A DNA stretch of 37,306 nt from an uncultured bacterium (GTDB lineage: Bacteria; Bacillota; Clostridia; Lachnospirales; Lachnospiraceae), in the NCBI GenBank assembly GCA_905215155.1, contig CAJMPJ010000037.1, forward strand, positions 1-37,306, written 5' to 3'. Under the pieces are notes generated by a model, which had not been told where the DNA came from, searched no databases, and worked only from the letters and a program-made list of their open reading frames with translations. The position numbers and the translations under genes were made by a program. Of this stretch, positions 8,118 through 14,815 are shown in pieces (within the stretch, counting starts at the first letter, position 1; the number at the start of each line of letters is the position of its first letter).

Positions 8118-8891
8118 TTACTGAGCCTGTAAGGTTTTTGGATCAACTTCTGTATAACCGCTCAAATCCGGTGCGGTCACTTCTACCGCCTGGCCTGGAT
8201 TCAAATACGTCGTATCTGTATCCATAACAATGGAGAAGGTCTGATCCTGGCTTGTCATATCCATTGTCAGGGTGATCTTTTGAGAAGTAAAATATCCTTC
8301 TTTATTCACAGTAGCTTCGCCCTTTGCTTCTTTGATGTTATAAGTTACTCCTTCCAATCCGGCGGTTCCTAACTGCCCCATCAAATCCTTTACATAAGTA
8401 TCCATCTTCCCCGCATCAATGCTGAAAGAAAGAATCTGGTTATCTCCGTCCTTTTTGGCTGTAATTTCCTTTAAGTAAGAAGAATCAACGCTGGCACCTT
8501 CTGTGCCCTGCTTGATCTGTTTCATCATTTCATCTAAATCCATGGCATATTTGATCTTCTGTCCCATGGAATCCATGTAATAATATCCGCCTTCATAGTA
8601 CATGGACAGTTTGATGTCCTGACCCATAAGTGAGGTAGTTCCCTCTGCCAGATACTTCATGCTATCGGTATTGATCCCGGATATCTTCATATCCAGTTTC
8701 ATATTGATGTCTGTCTTTTCCTCTCCCTGAGCCATCTGCATGTTGACTGCAGAATTCGCCTCCATGGATGTCAGTTCAGATGTTTTCTTTGTTGCATCGT
8801 CATAAATGGCCTTTGCGTCCTTTCCTCCTGAGCAGGCGGTCAAAGAAAACGCCATTGCTGCAGCAAGAAGAATTGTTAAACTTTTTTTCAT
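8118..8891 (-). CDS. DUF6612-like lipoprotein
   Basis: This encodes a 257-residue secreted lipoprotein. The N-terminus is KK followed by a hydrophobic stretch and the lipobox LTAC at residues 17-20, so Cys20 is probably lipidated and the mature protein sits on the outer face of the membrane. The rest alternates beta strands and polar segments (for example MKLDMKISGINTD, YLAEGTTSL, KEGYFTSQKITLTMDM). This pattern is seen in DUF6612-type and LppX/LolA-like clamshell lipoproteins; the family assignment is tentative. AGGAGG lies shortly before the ATG. It is transcribed alone between two terminators. Confidence 0.8.
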   Translation of the reverse strand: MKKSLTILLAAAMAFSLTACSGGKDAKAIYDDATKKTSELTSMEANSAVNMQMAQGEEKTDINMKLDMKISGINTDSMKYLAEGTTSLMGQDIKLSMYYEGGYYYMDSMGQKIKYAMDLDEMMKQIKQGTEGASVDSSYLKEITAKKDGDNQILSFSIDAGKMDTYVKDLMGQLGTAGLEGVTYNIKEAKGEATVNKEGYFTSQKITLTMDMTSQDQTFSIVMDTDTTYLNPGQAVEVTAPDLSGYTEVDPKTLQAQ

Positions 8892-8995
8892 ATCTTCCTC
8901 CTAAAATAATGTGGTTCATTTGTTACCTAACCAGTATACTATAACCAAACCAAGATAACTAATTAAATTTTGTTAAATTATCCTTAATTTTGACA

Positions 8996-9030
8996 CAAAA
9001 AAGTAACCGGTGCTCTTAACCGAGCACCGG
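8996..9030 (-). terminator. Rho-independent terminator of pgi
   Basis: The 9-bp arms CCGGTGCTC (9007-9015) and GAGCACCGG (9022-9030) form a hairpin followed on the minus strand by TTACTTTTTT. It lies 18 bases after the pgi stop. Confidence 0.9.
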
Positions 9031-9047
9031 CATTCTATTTTAAAAAC

Positions 9048-10394
9048 TTATAACCGCTTTAACAGTTCTTCTCTTTCCTTTTCATAACCAGGTTTTCCCA
9101 GAAGAGCGAACATGTTCTTCTTATAGCTTTCCACTCCAGGCTGGTTGAACGGATTCACTCCTAACAGATATCCGCTGACCCCGCATGCGAATTCAAAGAA
9201 GTAAAACAGCTGTCCCAGGCTGTATTCATCCTGCTCTGGAATTTCAACCAAAAGATTGGGCACATTTCCGTCACTGTGGGCTAAAATGGTTCCGTTCATG
9301 GCACTCTTATTGACAAAGTCAACGCTTTTTCCTGCCAGATAATTCATGCCGTCCGTATCAACTTCTTCCTCCTTGAGAAGAATTTCTGCGGGAGATTTTG
9401 CTACATTCAGTACGGTTTCAAACATAATTCTGGCACCATCCTGAATAAACTGTCCCATAGAGTGGAGATCTGTGGTCAGATCTACTGCAGCCGGGAAAAT
9501 ACCTCTCTGGTCTTTTCCTTCACTCTCTCCGAATAACTGCTTCCACCATTCGGAAACGTAATGAAGGCTTGGCTCATAATTGGCAACGATCTCAACCGTC
9601 TTGCCCTTCCGGAGAAGAATATTGCGTACTGCCGCATATTGAAGGGCTCCGTTAGACTCATATGGAGTTTCAATGGCTGCTTTTCTGGCGGCCTGTGCGC
9701 CTTCCATCAGCCGGTCGATATCTGCGCCGGAGACTGCGATGGGAAGAAGTCCGACTGCCGTAAGAACGGAGAAACGTCCGCCTACATCATCAGGTACCAC
9801 AAAGGTTTCATATCCCTCCTGGTCGGCCAGATTCTTGAGCGCGCCCTTTGCTTTGTCCGTGGTGGCATAAATCCTTTTATTTGCCTCCTCACGGCCATAT
9901 TTCTCAATCAGCATATCCTTAAATACCCGGAATGCGATTGCCGGTTCTGTGGTTGTTCCGGATTTTGATATAATATTAACGGAAAAATCCTTTCCTTTCA
10001 GCACATCCTTTAAATCCTTGATGTATTTGCTGCTGATGCTGTTGCCGGCGAAGTAAATCTCCGGTGTTTTACGTGATTCTTTTGGCAATACATTATAAAA
10101 ACTATGGGATAAAAATTCAATGGCTGCTCTTGCGCCGAGATAGGAACCGCCAATGCCAACGACTAACAGTACGTCGGAGTCTTTTTGAATCTTCTCCGCA
10201 GCTGCCTTTATTCTATGAAACTCTTCCTTATCATAATCGGTCGGAAGATCAATCCACCCCAGAAAATCATTGCCTGCACCAGACTTGTTCATCAGGGTGT
10301 CTCTTGCACACATAACTGCGGCTTTCATATTCTCTATTTCTTCTGCTGAAACAAAGCCGGACGCCTTGGAATAATCAAAAACTAAATTTCCCAT
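9048..10394 (-). CDS. pgi: Glucose-6-phosphate isomerase
   Basis: This is a 448-residue phosphoglucose isomerase of the compact Firmicutes type. It interconverts glucose 6-phosphate and fructose 6-phosphate in the cytoplasm. The sugar-phosphate-binding SIS fold shows [14 protein letters not shown] at about 79-92 and [14 protein letters not shown] at about 142-155. The catalytic region [15 protein letters not shown] is at about 204-218, and the C-terminal signature [16 protein letters not shown] is near residue 415. GGAG precedes the ATG by about 10 bases. It works next to glucokinase in metabolism but is a separate transcription unit with its own terminator. Confidence 0.97.
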   Translation of the reverse strand: MGNLVFDYSKASGFVSAEEIENMKAAVMCARDTLMNKSGAGNDFLGWIDLPTDYDKEEFHRIKAAAEKIQKDSDVLLVVGIGGSYLGARAAIEFLSHSFYNVLPKESRKTPEIYFAGNSISSKYIKDLKDVLKGKDFSVNIISKSGTTTEPAIAFRVFKDMLIEKYGREEANKRIYATTDKAKGALKNLADQEGYETFVVPDDVGGRFSVLTAVGLLPIAVSGADIDRLMEGAQAARKAAIETPYESNGALQYAAVRNILLRKGKTVEIVANYEPSLHYVSEWWKQLFGESEGKDQRGIFPAAVDLTTDLHSMGQFIQDGARIMFETVLNVAKSPAEILLKEEEVDTDGMNYLAGKSVDFVNKSAMNGTILAHSDGNVPNLLVEIPEQDEYSLGQLFYFFEFACGVSGYLLGVNPFNQPGVESYKKNMFALLGKPGYEKEREELLKRL

Positions 10395-10453
10395 TGTTCA
10401 TATTCTCCTTTTTCCTTCTGTTTGTTCAGGTTTCTGACTGCCTGTTAAGGAAA

Positions 10454-10459
10454 ATTATA
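10454..10459 (-). promoter_or_regulatory. Possible -10 element of pgi
   Basis: A perfect TATAAT on the minus strand lies 60 bases before the pgi ATG. No good -35 is seen 16-18 bases upstream, so this is only a partial promoter call. Confidence 0.4.
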
Positions 10460-10509
10460 TCATAAAAACCGTCTAATTGCGACATGATTTTCTTATGTCT
10501 TCCAAAGGT

Positions 10510-11451
10510 TCATGTCAGATACTCCTGAAGGATTTCACCAATCAGCTTTAATTCATCCGGGTTTAGGTCCTTCAGCCAGTCCTCTCCCGCCCGGCTGCTC
10601 CGCTTCTTTTCCCGGCTTGCCGCAATCTGTTCCAGACTCCGTTTTAAGTAATCCACATCCCGCCGGGACCCGACGGCCTCCAAAGACCCACTCTTTTCGC
10701 TTTGCTCTGCTTCTTCCTCTCTTTCATCCGAATACTCTTCGATTGGCTGAACGCGGTTTCTTGCCGGCTTTTCCGGCCGTTCCGCTTTTAGTCTCTGCCT
10801 TGCACTCCGCCGCTCTGTCTTCTTATCCGGCTCCGCTTCCGTCTCTTCTGAGCCTCTTTTCGCGGCCGGGTAAATAGCTCTTATATTTTCACGCGGCTCC
10901 AAACGGGGACCGGAGATTCCGTCAAATTCATCCCTGGCCTGGTCCAGCCGGTAGATCAGGACATTTTCCAGGTAATTATCCAAAACGGCAAACAGCTGCT
11001 GCCGTTTCTCTGAAATCCCTGCCCCATGGTCCACCAGAATGGTAAACAGTCCGGCCATGATCCCCATGGAACCGTATAGGACTATGTAATAAGGATCGGT
11101 CCGGTACCAATAGGAAGCAAACGCTGCCCCGCCTCCTGCGAGAAAGCACCAGAGCGTCATCTGATTGGAAAATATGTTCCAGCCGTGGAGCGTAACGCCC
11201 AAATATTTAAAGTCATACATCTGCCGTTCCAGGTACGGCTTGATTCTTGGAATTCCCTGGTTTATCTGATACGTAGATTCCGTTTTCTGTTTAAAGGACC
11301 GGAGACATTTGTTTTTGGTCAGTGTCATGTTATCGGCTTCTTTAATCAATCTTTTGTAGAGGTTACGTGTCAGCCATCTGGTAATAACTCCAATGCCGCA
11401 AAAAGCTGCCAGCACGTATAACGCTTTGCCTGTCTGTAAAAATTCCAGCAT
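10510..11451 (-). CDS. Membrane protein of unknown function with charged C-terminal tail
   Basis: This 313-residue protein is not one I recognise. Transmembrane helices lie at about residues 9-25, 98-117 and 120-141. The region 150-175 (EKRQQLFAVLDNYLENVL) looks helical. Residues 190-285 are very rich in Arg, Glu and Lys and are probably disordered. The last 30 residues form a short conserved-looking helix ending NPDELKLIGEILQEYL. I chose the ATG at 11451 because AAAGGGGAG lies directly upstream. A longer reading to 11508 lacks such a site. No enzyme motif is visible. The fold order resembles other clostridial envelope proteins, but no role is assigned. Confidence 0.7.
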   Translation of the reverse strand: MLEFLQTGKALYVLAAFCGIGVITRWLTRNLYKRLIKEADNMTLTKNKCLRSFKQKTESTYQINQGIPRIKPYLERQMYDFKYLGVTLHGWNIFSNQMTLWCFLAGGGAAFASYWYRTDPYYIVLYGSMGIMAGLFTILVDHGAGISEKRQQLFAVLDNYLENVLIYRLDQARDEFDGISGPRLEPRENIRAIYPAAKRGSEETEAEPDKKTERRSARQRLKAERPEKPARNRVQPIEEYSDEREEEAEQSEKSGSLEAVGSRRDVDYLKRSLEQIAASREKKRSSRAGEDWLKDLNPDELKLIGEILQEYLT

Positions 11452-11579
11452 AATAATAGCTCCCCTTTCTTGCCCGGCCTCCCCGGGTGATAGGTTTATT
11501 ATAAACACCCGGACTGGCTTTGGGAAGATGAGAGAGCCTAGAATCGTTCGTCAAATCCTGCCATGATTCGATTCTGAAC

Positions 11580-12278
11580 TTAATATGAAACCTTTTCTGC
11601 CAATGCTAAAATAAGGTTCACGGAATGTTTCACCGCCTTGGCTTCAAACTCGCTGTAGTCCATGTTTGCGCTGTCATCCGCCTTATCTGAGATCGCCCTG
11701 ATAATCAGAAATGGAATGTGGTTTAAGTATGCCGCCTGAGCGATGGCAGCCCCCTCCATTTCCGTGCACGCTCCGCCAAACGTTTTAGAAATCCATTCTT
11801 TTTTAACCCTGTCGGAAATAAACTGATCCCCTGAAACTACCCTTCCGATAAAAACTCCGATCTCAGGATTCACCTCTTTACAGCAATTATAAGCCAGGTT
11901 TCTAAGGGTCTCATCGGCTGGGAAAGAGAATTCTTTCATCTGAGGAATCTGTCCCACCGGATAACCAAAGCCTGTGGCATCCATATCATGGTGCACCACA
12001 TCCGTAGACAGAACCACATCCGCAATGTTGATTTCATTCTTCAGTGACCCTGCGATCCCCGTGTTGATCACAGCACTAACATGGTAATGGTCTGCCAGAA
12101 TCTGGGTACAGATAGCCGCATTGACCTTTCCGATCCCGGAACGGACCACCACTGCTTCTTTTCCTTTTAAAATCCCTTTATAAAAATCCATATTCGCGAT
12201 GGTTTGCACGTCCACTTGTTCCATGGCTTTTTTGACTTCTGCCACTTCCACATCCATAGCTCCAATTATTCCTAACAT
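11580..12278 (-). CDS. mtnN: 5'-methylthioadenosine/S-adenosylhomocysteine nucleosidase
   Basis: This is a 232-residue MTA/SAH nucleosidase. It cleaves the glycosidic bond of methylthioadenosine and S-adenosylhomocysteine, releasing adenine, and so serves methionine salvage and removal of SAM by-products. It starts MLGIIGAMDVEVAEVKKAM, the usual family N-terminus. NTGIAGSLK, EMEGAAIAQ and the catalytic-Asp ISDKAD motif follow in the expected order. The start is the ATG at 12278 because GAGGAGGAG lies just upstream. A reading that adds 25 residues would change the conserved N-terminus. It is divergent from the TSCPD gene and has its own -10 element. Confidence 0.95.
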   Translation of the reverse strand: MLGIIGAMDVEVAEVKKAMEQVDVQTIANMDFYKGILKGKEAVVVRSGIGKVNAAICTQILADHYHVSAVINTGIAGSLKNEINIADVVLSTDVVHHDMDATGFGYPVGQIPQMKEFSFPADETLRNLAYNCCKEVNPEIGVFIGRVVSGDQFISDRVKKEWISKTFGGACTEMEGAAIAQAAYLNHIPFLIIRAISDKADDSANMDYSEFEAKAVKHSVNLILALAEKVSY

Positions 12279-12311
12279 AAATCTCCTCCTCGTCTGATGA
12301 TATCTTCCCTT

Positions 12312-12340
12312 ATTATAACGTCTTTCTCCAGGTTTGAAAA
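12312..12340 (-). promoter_or_regulatory. Likely mtnN promoter
   Basis: A perfect TATAAT (12312-12317, minus strand) is preceded at 16-17 bases by a weak TTTCAA/TTTTCA -35. It lies back to back with the plus-strand promoter that begins at 12347. Confidence 0.5.
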
Positions 12341-12346
12341 GCGCTA

Positions 12347-12375
12347 TTGACACCGGTAGAAGGTTTGTCTATAAT
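12347..12375 (+). promoter_or_regulatory. Consensus sigma-A promoter of the TSCPD gene
   Basis: TTGACA at 12347-12352 and TATAAT at 12370-12375 are separated by exactly 17 bases. This is a perfect match to the vegetative consensus, 46 bases before the ATG. Confidence 0.92.
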
Positions 12376-12421
12376 TTAGTTTGTTTACCAGGAGACATTA
12401 CAGGAGTTGGAGGTACCAATC

Positions 12422-12673
12422 ATGAATTATAAAACACGCGGAGTTTGCTCAAAAGAAATCAGTTTTGAAGTAAAAGAGAATAAAGTGGTCAACGTTCAGT
12501 TCGTCGGCGGCTGTTCCGGCAATACCCAGGGCGTATCCCGTCTGGTGGAAGGAATGGATGTTGACGAGGCCATCAAACGTCTGGAAGGAATCCAATGCGG
12601 CTTCAGACCTACATCCTGCCCGGACCAGCTTTCCATTGCCTTAAAAGAATACAAAGAGGGAGTTCACGAATAA
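12422..12673 (+). CDS. TIGR03905-type TSCPD domain protein
   Basis: This encodes an 83-residue protein consisting of a single TSCPD domain, named for the Thr-Ser-Cys-Pro-Asp motif near its C-terminus (RPTSCPDQLS). A first conserved cysteine lies in GGCSGNTQG, and another in GVCSKEI. The domain also occurs at the C-terminus of vitamin B12-dependent ribonucleotide reductases, but the function of the stand-alone form is not known. The start is the ATG at 12422, with GGAGG eight bases upstream. An ATG at 12407 lies before that site. A perfect-consensus promoter and a strong terminator make it a highly expressed single-gene unit. Confidence 0.88.
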   Translation: MNYKTRGVCSKEISFEVKENKVVNVQFVGGCSGNTQGVSRLVEGMDVDEAIKRLEGIQCGFRPTSCPDQLSIALKEYKEGVHE

Positions 12674-12695
12674 GCCATAGCTCTAATTCCATATG

Positions 12696-12741
12696 CGCTG
12701 CAAAATGACTGTATAGAACAGAAATTTTGCAGCGTTTTTTT
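12696..12741 (+). terminator. Rho-independent terminator of the TSCPD gene
   Basis: The 11-bp arms CGCTGCAAAAT (12696-12706) and ATTTTGCAGCG (12724-12734) are followed directly by seven T. Confidence 0.95.
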
Positions 12742-12809
12742 ATTTTTTTAACGTTTATTACTATTATTATTCCAATACAGAAAAAGAGAGATTTTTTAAC
12801 AAATAATTA

Positions 12810-12838
12810 TTGACAATGAATTTCAATTATTCTACTAT
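12810..12838 (+). promoter_or_regulatory. Likely promoter of the pectate lyase
   Basis: TTGACA (12810-12815) and TACTAT (12833-12838) are separated by 17 bases in an AT-rich stretch. This places the transcript start about 125 bases before the ATG. Confidence 0.65.
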
Positions 12839-12844
12839 TGTCCT

Positions 12845-12971
12845 ATAAACAGTGCACAAAAGATGGATGAGTTATTCCGTAAGACCTTTATGGTCTCCAT
12901 TTATATTCCTGCTAGAAAAGCCGGAACAAACAACTGTTCCGGAATCTAGATATAAAGAAAGGGGTTATTAT
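12845..12971 (+). other. Structured 5' leader of the pectate lyase mRNA
   Basis: The leader holds two hairpins. The first is short, AGACC (12882-12886) with GGTCT (12892-12896). The second has the strong 8-bp stem CCGGAACA (12921-12928) with TGTTCCGG (12935-12942). The second is not followed by T residues, so it is not a plain terminator. GAAAGGGG (12957-12964) is the ribosome binding site. I did not recognise a known riboswitch. Confidence 0.45.
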
Positions 12972-13991
12972 ATGAGAAAAGGAAAAAGAATCATCAGCAT
13001 CGTGACCACATGTTTTATGGTAGCAGGTCTGGGGTATTTTGGCCCGCTGCCTGCCAACGCAGCATCCGCAACGTATTATGTATCCACAAGCGGAAGCGAT
13101 TCCAACAACGGACAGTCAAAAGACAAACCTTTTAAATCCATTGATAAGGCGATTGAAAAAGCCGAGGCGGGTACCACCATCTATTTGATGGGAGGAACCT
13201 TTAAATCCTCAAAAACCTTTAAACTGGATGAAAACGGAAAGTCCGGATCTCCCATTAAAATTCTAAACTACGACGGCCAGAAGCCTGTGGTTGATTTCTC
13301 CAGCCAGCCTTATAAAGACAGCTCCCGTGGTTTCCAGATTTCCGGTAATTACTGGTACATCGAGGGTCTTACCATTCAAAATGCAGGAGACAACGGTATC
13401 TATATCAGCGGCGACAACAACCAGGTCAAAGACTGCTTTATTACCAAATGCGGCGATACGGGCCTTCAGATGAGCAAAGGTGCCTCCAACAACCGCATTA
13501 CCAAAGTTACCTCCACTTATAATTATGATTCCAAGACAGATGGGGAAAATGCAGACGGTTTTGCCGCCAAATTAAGCATCGGACCTGGCAATGTATTTGA
13601 AAACTGCACCGCTTTACATAATTCCGATGACGGCTTCGATTTCTATTCTGCAGGAAATGCGGTAAAAGTATACAACTCAGAAGCATCCTACAACGGCAAG
13701 AACAGCGGAAACGGACAGGGCTTTAAAGTAGGCGGAAACTACACCGCTGACAATCATTACTTAGAAGGATGTACTGCCATCGGCAACCGGGCCAGAGGAT
13801 TTGACCAGAATAACAATACCGGTGCCATCACATTGAAAGACTGTACCGGTATCGACAATAACGTGAATTTCAATTTCCCAAAAGCACCATCTTCCGGCAA
13901 GCATTTCTTTAGCGGATGCATCTCCAAGGGCGGTAAGAACAAAGACAAAATCAAAGGAGCAAAAGTTGTTGACTGTTCCTTCAATGAATAA
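12972..13991 (+). CDS. Secreted pectate lyase, family PL9-like
   Basis: This encodes a 339-residue secreted right-handed beta-helix protein, probably a pectate lyase that cleaves polygalacturonate by beta-elimination with calcium. Residues 1-31 form a signal peptide (positively charged start, hydrophobic core, ANAAS cut region). The mature protein starts with the PL9 pattern YYVSTSGSDSNNG. Candidate calcium ligands are Asp195 in ADGFAAK and Asp219, Asp220 and Asp223 in NSDDGFDFY. The candidate catalytic lysine is Lys252 in GQGFKVGG, and all are in family order. The ATG at 12972 is chosen because it follows GAAAGGGG and begins the signal peptide. It is a single gene flanked by its own promoter and terminator. 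Confidence 0.9.
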   Translation: MRKGKRIISIVTTCFMVAGLGYFGPLPANAASATYYVSTSGSDSNNGQSKDKPFKSIDKAIEKAEAGTTIYLMGGTFKSSKTFKLDENGKSGSPIKILNYDGQKPVVDFSSQPYKDSSRGFQISGNYWYIEGLTIQNAGDNGIYISGDNNQVKDCFITKCGDTGLQMSKGASNNRITKVTSTYNYDSKTDGENADGFAAKLSIGPGNVFENCTALHNSDDGFDFYSAGNAVKVYNSEASYNGKNSGNGQGFKVGGNYTADNHYLEGCTAIGNRARGFDQNNNTGAITLKDCTGIDNNVNFNFPKAPSSGKHFFSGCISKGGKNKDKIKGAKVVDCSFNE

Positions 13992-14018
13992 CCGGGCACA
14001 GCTATGTTCCTGAGTAAG

Positions 14019-14058
14019 AACAAGGTATCATCCCAATCGGATGATACCTTGTTTTATT
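14019..14058 (+). terminator. Terminator of the pectate lyase
   Basis: The perfect 15-bp arms at 14019-14033 and 14039-14053, with a 5-base loop, are followed by TTATTTT. The convergent spmA gene ends four bases further on, so the hairpin may also stop that transcript. Confidence 0.93.
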
Positions 14059-14061
14059 TTC

Positions 14062-14697
14062 CTAACGGTCCAGCAGCTTACAGGCTGCTACCCCCACCAC
14101 AGTGGATATAAGAGTGGCTGCCAGTGCCGGACCCACGACCGCCGTAGGGTTCACACTTCCGTACTGGCTGCGGTAAGCGATCATGGTGACCGGAATCAGC
14201 TGCAGGGAAGAAATATTGAGGATGAGAAAGTTGCACATCTCATTGTTGGCAGTTCCCTCTGCCACAGGTTTTCTTTTTCCGGTGATTTTCCCCTGGCTTT
14301 CCTCCTTGCGCCTGTCATCCTCCAGTTCCTTTAACGCTTCCATGGCTTTTAATCCCGCCGGAGTTGCCGCCCAGCCTAATCCCAGAATGTTGGCTATGAT
14401 ATTGGTCGCAATATAGGTCAGGGACTTATGGTTTCTTGGAATCCTGGGGAAAAGATAATGGAGCACAGGTCCCATTTTCTTTGACAGCCGCTCAATAAGC
14501 CCGGATTTTTGCCCGATCTCCATGATTCCGGTCCAAAATGACATGATTCCCAGCATGGTAATGCTTAACATAACGGCTTCTTTTGCTGAATTTAAAGCTC
14601 CGTCTGTGACCGCACTTAGATTTCCATGAAACGCTCCCCAAAGGATACCCGCCAATATCATAAACGCCCAAAGATAATTTAACATCAGCCATTCCAT
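14062..14697 (-). CDS. spmA: Spore maturation protein A (nucleoside-recognition/Gate domain)
   Basis: This 211-residue integral membrane protein matches SpmA. It contains the Gate (nucleoside recognition) domain with GIMSFWTGIMEIGQKSGLIERLSKKMGP at about 49-76, followed by NIIANILGLGWAATPAGLKAMEAL. In Bacillus, SpmA with SpmB is needed for spore core dehydration. About five hydrophobic segments are visible. No spmB lies next to it here, which differs from the usual pair. The ribosome binding site before the first ATG is weak (GAAGAAA), and the ATG four codons later (14685) is an alternative start. The gene is convergent with the pectate lyase. Confidence 0.9.
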   Translation of the reverse strand: MEWLMLNYLWAFMILAGILWGAFHGNLSAVTDGALNSAKEAVMLSITMLGIMSFWTGIMEIGQKSGLIERLSKKMGPVLHYLFPRIPRNHKSLTYIATNIIANILGLGWAATPAGLKAMEALKELEDDRRKEESQGKITGKRKPVAEGTANNEMCNFLILNISSLQLIPVTMIAYRSQYGSVNPTAVVGPALAATLISTVVGVAACKLLDR

Positions 14698-14766
14698 TTT
14701 CTTCGTCTTTGATTTATCTTATTCCCTTCATTTTAGCCTTATGTGTCTTAAATGTTACCTTTAACG

Positions 14767-14803
14767 AAAATGTTCCGGCTCCTGTTAAGAGCCGGAACAT
14801 TTT
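14767..14803 (-). terminator. Likely terminator of the P-type ATPase operon
   Basis: The 15-bp perfect arms 14767-14781 and 14789-14803 enclose a 7-base loop, with TTTT at the minus-strand 3' side. It lies just after the ATPase stop. Confidence 0.8.
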
Positions 14804-14815
14804 CAGAACATAAAT

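Noticed and set aside
12845..12971. Cyclic di-GMP or preQ1 riboswitch before the pectate lyase
   Set aside because: The conserved core bases of these classes, as I remember them, could not be found. Only two simple hairpins are seen.
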